From NCBI RefSeq assembly GCF_007748195.1, contig NZ_CP037920.1:1861501-1925500 (forward strand): 64,000 bases of DNA. The letters run 5' to 3'. Position 1 is the first letter of the stretch. Each line of letters begins with the position of its first letter. This DNA comes from Gimesia aquarii. Lineage in GTDB: Bacteria > Planctomycetota > Planctomycetia > Planctomycetales > Planctomycetaceae. Shown here one piece after another: positions 55,217-64,000 of this stretch. Position numbers and translations under genes: made by a program. A model generated the notes under the pieces. It had not been told where the DNA came from. It saw only the letters and a list, made by a program, of their open reading frames with translations, and did no database searches.

Positions 55217-56060
55217 AAGTTCTGAACCACTGGCAAAATATTCCTATTTTAAAATAGGAGGACCTGCCCAGTTTTTGCTTGAACCACGCGACGCAGATGA
55301 ATTGCAGCAGGTCGTTTTGTGTTGTGTCGAAAATGAGATACCCATGCGTGTGCTTGGTGGAGCATCTAATGTGCTCATCAAGGATTCTGGCGTACAGGGA
55401 GCAGTCATCAGAATCTATGGAGATGAGTTTGCGAAGGTTCAAATTGAAGGGACTACTGTGACCGCCGGGGCGGGAGTCTTGTTGTCGAACCTTGTTTCGC
55501 AAACCGTAAAAGCCGGCCTAGCTGGTATGGAAGGGCTGGTTGGCATTCCCGGAACGATCGGCGGGGCATTACACGGGAATGCTGGCGGAACTCATGGTGA
55601 TATTGGCCAGTACGTTACTTCGGTGTCAGTGTTGACAGCCCGAGGAGAAAAATTTGTAAGGACTGCAGACGAATTGAGTTTCAGCTACCGTGAAAGCAGT
55701 GTGAATGAGTTAGCGATTCTAGAAGCCACTTTTGAATTAAAACAGGATGATTCCGAAGAGGTAACGAATCGGATGAAAAAGAATTGGATCATGAAGAAGT
55801 CCAATCAACCTTTGACCCATCAGTCAGCGGGTTGCATCTTCAAGAATCCCCGTGGTATGCATGCGGGAGCCTTAATCGAACAAGCAGGTTTGAAGGGGAC
55901 CCGGATTGGTGGTGCTGAAATCAGTGATCGGCATGCAAATTACATTATCAATGATGAAAATGCGACGACAGAGAACGTACTCGATCTGATCAACTTGGCG
56001 CAGAATACCGTTTCTGAAAAGTTTGGTGTCGAGCTTGAGTTAGAAATTGAACTCTGGTAA
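55182..56060 (+). CDS. murB: UDP-N-acetylenolpyruvoylglucosamine reductase
   Basis: 292 residues, starting at ATG 55182 inside murC. The FAD-binding parts are MRVLGGASNVLIKD (about 55-68) and MEGLVGIPGTIGGALHGNAG (about 116-135). SYRESS (about 168-173) and SAGCIFKNPRG (215-225) complete the active-site set, with Cys at the place that is often Ser in other MurB types, consistent with the shorter type II form. The enzyme reduces UDP-GlcNAc-enolpyruvate to UDP-MurNAc using NADPH. It converges with the PQQ-propeller gene across 13 bp. Confidence 0.95.
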   Translation: MSSIEDFKAILKSSEPLAKYSYFKIGGPAQFLLEPRDADELQQVVLCCVENEIPMRVLGGASNVLIKDSGVQGAVIRIYGDEFAKVQIEGTTVTAGAGVLLSNLVSQTVKAGLAGMEGLVGIPGTIGGALHGNAGGTHGDIGQYVTSVSVLTARGEKFVRTADELSFSYRESSVNELAILEATFELKQDDSEEVTNRMKKNWIMKKSNQPLTHQSAGCIFKNPRGMHAGALIEQAGLKGTRIGGAEISDRHANYIINDENATTENVLDLINLAQNTVSEKFGVELELEIELW

Positions 56061-56073
56061 TCGGATTTTCTCA

Positions 56074-57348
56074 TTATTTTCCGATGCAATAAACGTGATT
56101 AAATGTTCGCAGGAAGACCTGTCCTTCAGAAAAGGCGGGTGTAGAGTTGCTTTTTTCGTGAAGTTCATTCTGAGCAATTTTTTCGAGATGCTTCTGGTTA
56201 AGTTTGAAGACGTGCGTTGTGCCATTTTGATCGGTTACATAAAAATTTCCATTTACCAATACCAAAGAACCCCAGCAAGCTGCGCCTCCTGAGCGTTCCT
56301 GCCAGATGATTTCTCCGGTCTCCGGATTGAGGCATTGGAATGTGTTGGGGCCGGCATTTGCCATGTAAAGATGATCTTTGGAAATAATTCCAGAAGAAAT
56401 TCGTTGGGGATTGGGCTCCTTTTGCCAGAGACGCTGTGCTGAAGTGATGTCTCCTGATCCTCGCATGCGAAAACCGATTGCAGGTCCATTAAAGCCTCCC
56501 ATCGCCACACAAATATCACTTGCAATGACCGGGGATGTATAAGCCAGGTCTCCCTTCTGCCCTCGTAAGCCATAACAACTCCAGATAATATTTCCCGTTT
56601 TGGGATCATAGGCATTCACACGTAATGACATACTGCAGATGATAAGCTTTTGACCGTCTATCTCTGTCACAACCGGAGTACTCCAGGACCCCATATATTT
56701 CCGCTCTTTATTTCGCGAGCCATTCCCTTCAACTGCTTCTGTGGTTTCCCACAAAGTTTTCCCATCCTCCAGGTCAATACTTGTGATAAAGACCCGTTTT
56801 CCAGGCCCACAGTGCAGAATCACCTTTCCTTCGTGCAGAATAGGAGAGGTGCCATAACCCCATATATGTTCAAACTCTCCTAGATTCCGATTCCAGAGTT
56901 CATTACCGGCAAAGTCATAACAATACAAGCCTGCAGAAGCGTGCCAGACGACAACCCGCTTTCCATCTGCAACAGGTGTTGAGCCACAATAATTGTTTGT
57001 TTTATGGGTGGGCATGACTTTATCGAAGTTTACAGTTCGAACCCAGAGTTCTCGTCCGTTAGTGCGATCATAGCAATATAGACTTCGTTTGCGTCCTTTG
57101 TTTTCTGCACAGGTTACAAAGACGCGTCCGTTCGAGACGATAGGGCTGCTGTTTCCAGGAGCCGGGAGTGGCACTTTCCAGAGAATGTTTTCAGACGGAC
57201 CCCATCTAATGGGGACATCTTTTTCGAGAGAGATTCCATTTCCCCGTGGTCCACGAAACGCAGGCCAGTCTTCGGCGGTGAGTTTAGTGGAACTAAGAAC
57301 GAGAGAAGATGAAAAAGCCAAAAATAGAATTTGGAAGAATTGTTTCAT
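56074..57348 (-). CDS. Secreted PQQ-like beta-propeller protein
   Basis: 424 residues. Signal peptide (FFQILFLAFSSSLVLSS, cut near LTAED). The mature protein is a string of PQQ/BamB-like propeller blades: WPAFRGPRGNGIS at the start, followed by repeated ...RVFVTCAENKG, LYCYDRTNGRELW, YCYDFAGNELWN, NAYDPKTGNIIWS and ..NPETGEIIWQ blades. The WPAFRGPRGNG N-terminus is characteristic of planctomycete/verrucomicrobial propeller proteins near DUF1501/PSD1 genes. There is no obvious catalytic residue set, so a binding or scaffold role is likely. It is last in the leftward DUF1501-PSD1 operon. Confidence 0.85.
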   Translation of the reverse strand: MKQFFQILFLAFSSSLVLSSTKLTAEDWPAFRGPRGNGISLEKDVPIRWGPSENILWKVPLPAPGNSSPIVSNGRVFVTCAENKGRKRSLYCYDRTNGRELWVRTVNFDKVMPTHKTNNYCGSTPVADGKRVVVWHASAGLYCYDFAGNELWNRNLGEFEHIWGYGTSPILHEGKVILHCGPGKRVFITSIDLEDGKTLWETTEAVEGNGSRNKERKYMGSWSTPVVTEIDGQKLIICSMSLRVNAYDPKTGNIIWSCYGLRGQKGDLAYTSPVIASDICVAMGGFNGPAIGFRMRGSGDITSAQRLWQKEPNPQRISSGIISKDHLYMANAGPNTFQCLNPETGEIIWQERSGGAACWGSLVLVNGNFYVTDQNGTTHVFKLNQKHLEKIAQNELHEKSNSTPAFSEGQVFLRTFNHVYCIGK

Positions 57349-57396
57349 CTTAAAGCCTTTTCAAATACGAAATTGATTCGCTTTGAACGATCCTGG

Positions 57397-58806
57397 TTAA
57401 CTTATGACGTCATGAATGACGTGTCCGTGTACGTCGGTCAGACGCATGTCACGACCACCAAAGCGAAAGGTCGATTTTGTATGATCTAACCCCAGTAGGT
57501 GCAACATAGTAGCGTGGATATCGTGGATTTCCACACGATTTTCGACGACTTTGTAACCCCATTCGTCGGTAGACCCATAAGTGACACCGCCTTTCACTCC
57601 CCCTCCAGCCATCCACATGGTGAAGCCGAATGGATTATGATCACGTCCATTTTTCCCTTGTGCAAAAGGTGTTCTACCAAACTCACCTCCCCAGATAACC
57701 AGTGTTGATTCCAACAGCCCTCTTTGTTTGAGATCTTTGAGTAGAGCTGCGATGGGTTGATCAACCGCGCGGGCATTATTTTCATGATTACGTTTCAAGT
57801 TACTGTGTTGGTCCCAGCGATCACTGTTAACACTGGTGCAAGTCAATTCGACAAATCGTACTCCTCGTTCGATAAGCCTTCTTGCTAACAGGCACTCTGC
57901 GGCATAGATTTGCGTGGGTTTGTATTTTGCATTGAAGCCGTACAAGTCCAGTGTTGATTGGCTTTCACTGGTGAACGACATTAAATCAGGAATCGCCAAT
58001 TGCATTTTGTAGGCAAGTTCATAGTTAGAGATGGCTGATTCTATTTCATCATGCACACCGGATTGCAGTTGTTTAAATCTGTCGAGTTGCTGCATAAGTT
58101 TCAGTTTTTGTTGTTGGGTTTGGACCAGTTTTTCCTGCCGTTTTACATTGGCGATACCACTGCCACCTGGCTTGAATACGGATCCCTGAAAGCTGGCAGG
58201 TAGGAAACCACTATTAAAGCAGTCCAGTCCACCCGGCGGAATGAGGCCACCGTTAATGACAACAAAGCCAGGTAAGTTCTGACATTCACTGCCTAAACCA
58301 TAGTTGACCCACGCACCCATACTGGGACGTCCTTGTAAGCCACTACCTGTATGGAGAAAGTAGTTAGCAAAAGTGTGTTCAGGGAATTGCGAAACCACAG
58401 AACGAATCACAGCGAGGTCGTCGACACACTCACCGATATTTGGGAAGAGATCGCTGACTGGATTACCGCTTTCACCGTATGGTTTAAATTTCCAGGGACT
58501 TTCAAGAACCTTACCCACATTATCGAATTGTGTTGCTTCGACCTTAAAAAAGTCGCTGGGACTTTTGCCATTATATTTGGTCAGTAATGGTTTGGGGTCA
58601 AATGTATCGACTTGCGAAGGTCCTCCGTCCATATATAAGAAGATCACATTTTTCGCTTTGGGGGGAAAATGCGTTTTACCTGTTGCTTCTCCCGAAAACG
58701 CCTGGTCTTGCAAGAGTGCAGTCAATGCAGCTGCACCAAAACCGTTGGCGCATTGTTTCAGCATGTCACGCCGCGTAAATTGTTGTCGGAATTGACCGCA
58801 GTGCAT
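57397..58806 (-). CDS. Tat-exported DUF1501 protein (sulfatase-like), copy 1
   Basis: 469 residues. Tat signal TRRDMLKQCA (about 11-20) and hydrophobic GAAALTALL. The DUF1501 domain has a sulfatase/alkaline-phosphatase-like fold: VIFLYMDGGPSQVDTFDPKP at the start, LVIWGGEFGRTPFAQGKNGRDHNPFGF towards the end, and DIHATMLHLLGLDH before the C-terminus. DUF1501 proteins in planctomycetes are nearly always next to PSD1 genes; their substrates are unknown. It starts 30 bp after the PSD1 stop and is followed by the PQQ gene 48 bp downstream. Confidence 0.9.
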   Translation of the reverse strand: MHCGQFRQQFTRRDMLKQCANGFGAAALTALLQDQAFSGEATGKTHFPPKAKNVIFLYMDGGPSQVDTFDPKPLLTKYNGKSPSDFFKVEATQFDNVGKVLESPWKFKPYGESGNPVSDLFPNIGECVDDLAVIRSVVSQFPEHTFANYFLHTGSGLQGRPSMGAWVNYGLGSECQNLPGFVVINGGLIPPGGLDCFNSGFLPASFQGSVFKPGGSGIANVKRQEKLVQTQQQKLKLMQQLDRFKQLQSGVHDEIESAISNYELAYKMQLAIPDLMSFTSESQSTLDLYGFNAKYKPTQIYAAECLLARRLIERGVRFVELTCTSVNSDRWDQHSNLKRNHENNARAVDQPIAALLKDLKQRGLLESTLVIWGGEFGRTPFAQGKNGRDHNPFGFTMWMAGGGVKGGVTYGSTDEWGYKVVENRVEIHDIHATMLHLLGLDHTKSTFRFGGRDMRLTDVHGHVIHDVIS

Positions 58807-58836
58807 GTTAATGACTTTCTGAGGAACATCTTGAAA

Positions 58837-61800
58837 CTAAAAAACGTATATAAACTCTTTAAGATTAAAAATAACATGTCCTAACTCTGCCCAAACAAGG
58901 GCTGATTTAGAATTTTGTTTGGTACGTGCGATAATAAATTGACGCGCTGCCGATAATTCTTCTGAGGTTGGAAGCCGACTTAATGCCGATTCATACATCC
59001 AGCGAATTCTGTCATCGGTTGTTTGCTGTTTCAATTGTTTGGTTACACGTTCTCCCCAAAGCCCAGACTGTTGAATCACGAATGGATCATTCATCATAAT
59101 CAGGGCTTGCGCAGGAACATTGGATACATTACGACGTCCCATAGTGCTGAAGGGGCTGGGAGTGTCATAGGCCAACATCATGGGAGAGAGAAAGTTACGG
59201 CGGACCTGGATATAGATGGATCGTCTACCGTTGCCGTCCAGTGGACCGTTTTTAGGTGGTTTACCACGTCCATCCATAAATTTGGTCAGATGAATTGGAA
59301 TGGATGGGCCATACATTTTTAAATCGATCCTTCCCGAAATCTCTAACAGAGTATCACGGATTGCTTCACCCTCCAGACGCTTTAAGGGCATTTTATGGAG
59401 GTATATATTTTTGGGATCGACTTCTGACACATCCAATGTTGTCTGACTGGACTGTTGATAGGTCTTTGTCAGCACGATGTACTTGATCATTTGCTTGATA
59501 GAACGCCCCTCTCTTAAGAATTTGAGAGCGAGAAAATCTAATAGTTCAGGGTGTGAAGGGCGTTCTCCCAAAACACCAAAATTATCGACGCTGGGAACAA
59601 TCCCACGACTAAATAGATGTGCCCAAATACGATTTACAATTACGCGATGGGTTAAAGGATTAGCAGGATCATTAATGGCTTGTGCTAACTGGAGTCGTCC
59701 GCTCCCCGAATTATTCACCGGTGACTTACCATCGAGCGCTTCCAGAAACCGACGTTTGATTACGGGTCCGGGATTCTGGTGGCTGCCTCTGATCAGGACA
59801 TGGTCATTTTCAGTACTGCCATCCATTATCGCCATCGCAGTTTGTGACTTTGTTTGGATAGAATGCTTTAGTTGTTCGCGTAGTTTTTTGTATTCTTCTA
59901 TTTCCTTAGAAAGTGCCTGTCGTTCTTTACTTCCCGATTCTGAGAATAATTCCGGGTGAGTGAGTACCCAGTTAAGAAGCGAAACGGTTTGTGCACTGGG
60001 TTGCTGGTCACTGTCAAAATATTCTTCAAAAGCAGTTTCGAACGCTTTTTGTACTTTGACGGTCTTCAGGCTGACTGAGGTTAAAGATTGTTCGGGATGC
60101 GGTGCCGCGTGTTTTACCTGATAGACTTCCAGTGGTTCTTTATCCAAAGCAGTGAATTCCAGGTGAATACGGTGCCCTTTGTATCTTGATAAATCATGAG
60201 TGATCCATTGCGGCTGATGTTGGGCATTGGCAGAAACTTTTTTCAATGTCGAACCATGCAGCGGGCCAAACAACATACGATGCGAGTCTACACAAGCGTA
60301 AACCCAGCAACTTCCTTTCACTCTGTAGGAGACCGGTCCGCGCACTTCGAAGGTGGGAGTCCGTAAAGTGCGACCCGAACGAGGGAAGGATCGCAGTTTG
60401 TTTTTTTGATTCATCTTTGGTGAGGGAGTATCAGCAATGTCATCCCAGAGGGAGTCTCGCCTGGCGGCACCTTCTAAAAGCAAACTAAGTGGGATGTGTT
60501 GATTGGATGGATCCAAAACCAGAGTCCCCCGTGGTTGTGGTGCAAGGCCAAAGGTAAACCCATCAGTAATAAAATCTTTTGGATCGCAATTGCCATAATC
60601 AATGATGGTTCTGTCATCAGGCCCGGACTCTGTAGGTGTCTTTGAATTGAACTGTGCGGGAGGGGCTTTTGAACCAGAATCCACAAAAAGTGTCGTGGTC
60701 AGGCTGTTCTCTTTGCCTTGGTTGCTCTGCAAAAATTGAACCCAGCATTTGAGAATCGAGGCATTCAGTTTTTTCTCTGAAGCTTGCCGGTTGATTTCTT
60801 GATCAACATTTGATGAACTTTGGCGAACAAGTAAATCGGCAGTCTGATAATAAGTTGAGAAGTTTTTCATCTCACCAGCGAACGCATTTTTTATTTTAGT
60901 CTTCAGAAATTTTTGTTTCTGTTGATAAAGTTGTTCTGCCTGCTGTGCAATTTTTTGATTGTGTAGCATCGACTCAAAGCGTACCTGATGATAATTGCTG
61001 CTTTGCAAGTATCCATACAGAGCGTAATAGTCTTTGGTTGAGATTGCATCAAACTTGTGATCGTGACAGCGTGCACAGGAAACAGTCATACCAAGAAATG
61101 ATTTGGTCATGACATCGATTGCATTGTCAAATCGGTCCGTTTCATCCTTACGAATATCGACGGGAGAGTGGACCCATTCACCCAAATACCAAAACGCCGT
61201 TGCCAGCACGGATTCGTTGAATTTTTTATTTGGATGGAGACGGGGATGTTCCACTAAGTCACCGGCAATATGCTCTGTCACGAATTGATCGTAAGGGAGA
61301 TCGGCGTTCAAAGCCCGGATGACATAGTCGCGATATTGGTAAGCATTCGGCGCATCATTATCAAATTCGTGACCCCGAGATTCCGCATACCGCATCAAGT
61401 CCAGCCAGTGTCGTGCCCAGCGTTCTCCGAAATGGGGAGAAGCCAGAAGTTGATCGACTAACTTTTCTGTTGCATTTTCAGATTTGTCATTCAGATAAGA
61501 GTGGATATGTTCTGGAGCAGGGGGGAGTCCAATTAAGTCATAATATAATCGGCGAATAATTGTCCGTTTGTCGGCAGCATGGCTGGGCCTCAAATTATTT
61601 TCTTCAAGCCTTGCCAGGATAAAATGATCAACGGGGTGATGAGACCAGCTTTTATTTTTCACTTTAGGAGGAGATACATCTTGGATCGGCTGCCATACCC
61701 AATGTTCGGCTCGTCGTTTTTTTAGATCAAAAATTTCTGCGTTTCCAGATTCGACCGGTGGTTCTTCGTTGGGCCAGGGGAGTCCCATTTCAACCCAGCG

Positions 61801-62178
61801 TGTTAAAAGCCCGATTTGTTCTTTCTTAAGTCTGGTATCAGGAGGCATCTCGAATGATTCATAGCGTATGGCTTCCAGAAGAAGACTCGCGTGCGGTTTT
61901 TTGAATTCAACAGAAGGCCCTGAATCGCCACCTTTTAGAATCAGGTCGCGCGAGTCTAACCGAAGTCCACCTTCCAGTCGTTTGGCGTGGCCGCTATGGC
62001 ATTGGTAGCAGTGTTCAGCAAGCAACGGACGAATTGATTTTTCAAAGAATTCCAACTGTTCAGCAGAAAACGAGGGAATAGATTCTGCTTGCGATTCTGG
62101 TTCCTCAGCCCTGGTTGAAAAACTGACGAACCCAACTAAAAGCAATAAAACAGATATGATTCGAAGAATATGTTTCAT
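58837..62178 (-). CDS. PSD1 protein with planctomycete cytochrome c domain (DUF1549/DUF1553)
   Basis: 1113 residues. Signal peptide with core RIISVLLLLVGFVSFS, cut near TRAEE. PSCyt1 haem domain with CYQCH (57-61), then PSCyt2/DUF1549 (about 180-390) containing GERWARHWLDLMRYAESRG and a second haem-type CARCH (368-372). A variable, possibly carbohydrate-binding central part (about 400-830) precedes the PSD1/DUF1553 domain (about 840-1100: NPLTHRVIVNRIWAHLFSRG, and SNVPAQALIMMNDPFV). It is proposed to be an exported electron-transfer or polysaccharide-processing enzyme. It is flanked by two DUF1501 genes and precedes the PQQ gene, all on the same strand. Confidence 0.92.
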   Translation of the reverse strand: MKHILRIISVLLLLVGFVSFSTRAEEPESQAESIPSFSAEQLEFFEKSIRPLLAEHCYQCHSGHAKRLEGGLRLDSRDLILKGGDSGPSVEFKKPHASLLLEAIRYESFEMPPDTRLKKEQIGLLTRWVEMGLPWPNEEPPVESGNAEIFDLKKRRAEHWVWQPIQDVSPPKVKNKSWSHHPVDHFILARLEENNLRPSHAADKRTIIRRLYYDLIGLPPAPEHIHSYLNDKSENATEKLVDQLLASPHFGERWARHWLDLMRYAESRGHEFDNDAPNAYQYRDYVIRALNADLPYDQFVTEHIAGDLVEHPRLHPNKKFNESVLATAFWYLGEWVHSPVDIRKDETDRFDNAIDVMTKSFLGMTVSCARCHDHKFDAISTKDYYALYGYLQSSNYHQVRFESMLHNQKIAQQAEQLYQQKQKFLKTKIKNAFAGEMKNFSTYYQTADLLVRQSSSNVDQEINRQASEKKLNASILKCWVQFLQSNQGKENSLTTTLFVDSGSKAPPAQFNSKTPTESGPDDRTIIDYGNCDPKDFITDGFTFGLAPQPRGTLVLDPSNQHIPLSLLLEGAARRDSLWDDIADTPSPKMNQKNKLRSFPRSGRTLRTPTFEVRGPVSYRVKGSCWVYACVDSHRMLFGPLHGSTLKKVSANAQHQPQWITHDLSRYKGHRIHLEFTALDKEPLEVYQVKHAAPHPEQSLTSVSLKTVKVQKAFETAFEEYFDSDQQPSAQTVSLLNWVLTHPELFSESGSKERQALSKEIEEYKKLREQLKHSIQTKSQTAMAIMDGSTENDHVLIRGSHQNPGPVIKRRFLEALDGKSPVNNSGSGRLQLAQAINDPANPLTHRVIVNRIWAHLFSRGIVPSVDNFGVLGERPSHPELLDFLALKFLREGRSIKQMIKYIVLTKTYQQSSQTTLDVSEVDPKNIYLHKMPLKRLEGEAIRDTLLEISGRIDLKMYGPSIPIHLTKFMDGRGKPPKNGPLDGNGRRSIYIQVRRNFLSPMMLAYDTPSPFSTMGRRNVSNVPAQALIMMNDPFVIQQSGLWGERVTKQLKQQTTDDRIRWMYESALSRLPTSEELSAARQFIIARTKQNSKSALVWAELGHVIFNLKEFIYVF

Positions 62179-62381
62179 GCTTTTTTCCCGGGTTTGGATC
62201 GTGATTCATCTTGAGGATCTTTAGGCAACAACTCACGATTGTTGAGGACACTTCAAGGTGGTGGGAACAATATCCGATTAATGAATATTGCCATAAGCTA
62301 TTTTAATGCTTTCAGTTGAAGCGATTCAAGGTTTAAATAGCAATGCAGAGCCATACAGCCGGATTCGATGGGAACCTTAAA

Positions 62382-63749
62382 CTAATTAACTAATTCAGGT
62401 AAGGGTCTGGCATGATCTTCGACCAGATATTGAGGACGACCACTGAAATCTTCAATCGTCGTCTGCTCTGTTTCGATACCGACATTATGATAGAGGGTTG
62501 CAAAGAGTTCCGGGAATGTAACAGGACGATCAACGGCTTCTCCAGCCAGTCGGTCAGTCGCACCAATGACCTGACCGGTTTTCATGCCCCCTCCAAAGAG
62601 AATCGCAGAATTCACTCGAGGCCAATGATCTCGACCAACTTGTGTACTGATTTTGGGAGTACGTCCAAATTCACCCCAGATGGCGACAGTACAATCCTGG
62701 TCCAAACCTCTTTGATGAAGATCTTCTAATAACGCACTCACACATTGGTCGAATATCGGAAAGTCTTCTGCTTCTCGTTTAAAGATGGAATTGTTTTTCC
62801 CGCCGTGCCAGTCCCATTTGCTATAATTCAAAGTGACAACGCGTGCACCGGCTTCAATCAGTCTTCGTGCCACAAGCATACTTTGCGGTACACGAGGTGC
62901 GCCATTGCTGTCGATGAATTTTGTTGGGTCCCCGGTACCATAACGTTCAACGGTTTTAGGATCTTCTTTGGAAAGGTCCAGAGCTTCTGCCAGTTGAGAA
63001 GAAGTCAGAACGCCCATGGCCTGTTCGTTAAATGTATCCAGACTGTTCATCATGCCCGAAGCATCTGCCTCTCGTTTGAAATTGTCGATGTTCTGAAGTA
63101 GCTTTTTTCGATCAGAAAGCCGTTCCAGAGAAATCCCATTCAGAACCATGTCATGCCGAGTTGGCCCCATCGGTCGGAAGGGGGACTCAGAAAGACCAAG
63201 GAAACCGGGACCGGGTTCATTGTAAGGACCGTGAGTACAAGGATAACAGAGGCTGATGAAGGGAGGTGCTGATTCCACATGTGCACCCTGGAGTTTCGAA
63301 ACAGTCGAACCGAATTGAGGCCAGCCGCCTTGTGGTTTAGGTTTACGGGGATTGTGACCGTTGAAGCACTGAATGGCATCATGACCACTTTGAGATCCCA
63401 CAATCGAACGCACTAGAACCATTTTATCCATGAGTTGAGCCATGCGTGGAAAGGCTTCACAGATTTCGATTCCAGGAACATTGGTAGAGATAGGACGCCA
63501 GGGGCCTGCGATTTCTTTGGGGGCTTCTGGTTTGAGATCAATCATGTCCTGATGTGGTGGCCCACCCACCAGATAAATCATGATTACAGATTTCTGACGT
63601 TTTTTGTTGGCAGGGTTCGATTCTGCCTGCAGGATGCGGGGTAAAGTCAGACCAGAGAAGCCAAGACTACCAATTTGCAGGAAATTACGCCGCGTTAATC
63701 CATCACAAAATGAGGGTTTTGATTGGCCGTGACCTAATAATGTCAGCAT
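62382..63749 (-). CDS. Tat-exported DUF1501 protein (sulfatase-like), copy 2
   Basis: 455 residues. Tat signal TRRNFLQIGSLGFSGLTLP (about 19-37), then the DUF1501 domain: VIMIYLVGGPPHQDMIDLKP, AIWGEFGRTPKISTQVGRDHWPR and ELFATLYHNVGIE at the expected places. It differs from copy 1 in the central part (here a longer YPCTHGPYNEPGPG loop). It lies 203 bp upstream of the PSD1 gene on the same strand, so it may share or precede that operon's promoter. Function unknown beyond the family; an exported phosphatase/sulfatase-like fold is inferred. Confidence 0.88.
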   Translation of the reverse strand: MLTLLGHGQSKPSFCDGLTRRNFLQIGSLGFSGLTLPRILQAESNPANKKRQKSVIMIYLVGGPPHQDMIDLKPEAPKEIAGPWRPISTNVPGIEICEAFPRMAQLMDKMVLVRSIVGSQSGHDAIQCFNGHNPRKPKPQGGWPQFGSTVSKLQGAHVESAPPFISLCYPCTHGPYNEPGPGFLGLSESPFRPMGPTRHDMVLNGISLERLSDRKKLLQNIDNFKREADASGMMNSLDTFNEQAMGVLTSSQLAEALDLSKEDPKTVERYGTGDPTKFIDSNGAPRVPQSMLVARRLIEAGARVVTLNYSKWDWHGGKNNSIFKREAEDFPIFDQCVSALLEDLHQRGLDQDCTVAIWGEFGRTPKISTQVGRDHWPRVNSAILFGGGMKTGQVIGATDRLAGEAVDRPVTFPELFATLYHNVGIETEQTTIEDFSGRPQYLVEDHARPLPELVN

Positions 63750-63852
63750 ATCTGATCTGTCTCCTGCTGCAGTTTGAATCTTTAATCGCAGACAGATTGT
63801 ATCAATTCTTGCTTATGTGTTCCAGAGGGGCTTGAAAAGATTCTATAAATCT

Positions 63853-64000
63853 TCAGTTTCTGGCTCTCTCTCGCAATTCAGGCAGGGCCGCACGAATTCC
63901 ATTTGTTCCCAAGGTTGCAATAGTACCAATGTTTACGAATCGGTAACCTTCGTCAATAGCCTGACGGCACCGGTCCAGGTCACCAAAAGTAATTCCCGCA
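63853..64000 (-). CDS. HpcH/HpaI aldolase family protein, C-terminal part (cut by window edge)
   Basis: The last 49 codons of a minus-strand gene entering from the right edge; stop at 63853-63855. The sequence ITFGDLDRCRQAIDEGYRF followed by VNIGTIATL and a helical tail (GIRAALPELRERA) fits the end of the HpcH/HpaI (2-keto-3-deoxy acid) aldolase barrel, where the substrate-binding ...AI..GFRF..IG..... motif lies. Such enzymes cleave ketodeoxy sugar acids. The fragment is short, so confidence is moderate. The next gene, DUF1501 copy 2, is on the same strand 103 bp away. Confidence 0.55.
   Translation of the reverse strand, partial: AGITFGDLDRCRQAIDEGYRFVNIGTIATLGTNGIRAALPELRERARN

Overview
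The window comes from a member of the Planctomycetota. Several family signatures point there: DUF1549/DUF1553 (PSD1) proteins with a 'planctomycete cytochrome C' CxxCH domain, Tat-exported DUF1501 proteins, two DUF1559 pseudopilin-like proteins with the H-x9-DG motif, a BBP7-type outer-membrane barrel, a DUF6807 protein, and an ECF sigma/FecR pair of the Rhodopirellula/Verrucomicrobia type. The base composition looks moderate (roughly half A+T, with AT-rich intergenes), which fits a Gimesia-like lineage. The genus is a guess. I see no prophage, insertion sequence, CRISPR array, rRNA or tRNA.

Layout. 1-6.3 kb: a cut-off prenyltransferase-repeat gene, then an inverse-autotransporter-like surface protein and a BBP7-like barrel. 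6.3-16.6 kb: carbohydrate catabolism (DUF6807, GntP permease, PL10 pectate lyase, two sugar isomerase-like TIM barrels, a Tat-exported Gfo/Idh/MocA oxidoreductase, a secreted protein of unknown function) and a lipoprotein metallopeptidase with a LecA-like tail. 16.6-18.1 kb: a DUF11-repeat lipoprotein. 18.5-20.7 kb: two genes resembling methanofuran biosynthesis (MfnD- and MfnF-like), probably part of tetrahydromethanopterin-linked C1 metabolism. 21-25.6 kb: glmS, ispH, a two-domain DUF3467 protein and a DinB protein. 25.8-30.7 kb: a GT2-GtrA fusion and tadA-tadB-tadC, closed by a good terminator. 31.2-35 kb: a hypothetical gene with a near-consensus promoter, then two tandem copies of a unit made of DUF1559 gene, hairpin and tiny lipoprotein. 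35.5-38.4 kb: feoA-feoB and a Cys-rich accessory protein, with a palindrome lying on the feoA promoter. 39-45.8 kb: a secreted alpha/beta hydrolase, an SPFH protein, a FecR/ECF sigma pair and two small exported proteins. 45.9-53.3 kb: an envelope operon (TPR-like, VWA membrane protein, 1257-residue coiled-coil membrane protein, small exported protein). 53.7-56.1 kb: murC-murB, overlapping. 56-64 kb: an operon of DUF1501, PSD1, DUF1501 and PQQ propeller, then the end of an HpcH/HpaI aldolase gene.

How the genes work together: the carbohydrate genes form a polysaccharide/uronate-use neighbourhood. glmS, murC and murB all feed peptidoglycan precursor synthesis. feoA/feoB and the Cys-rich protein import ferrous iron, plausibly under metal control. 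The most unusual items are the duplicated DUF1559-hairpin-lipoprotein module, the palindrome over the feoA promoter, the barrel-plus-beta-helix surface protein, the putative metallopeptidase-lectin lipoprotein, and the bacterial methanofuran gene pair. Start codons were moved downstream of the longest reading frame wherever a Shine-Dalgarno site, signal peptide or family N-terminus argued for it.
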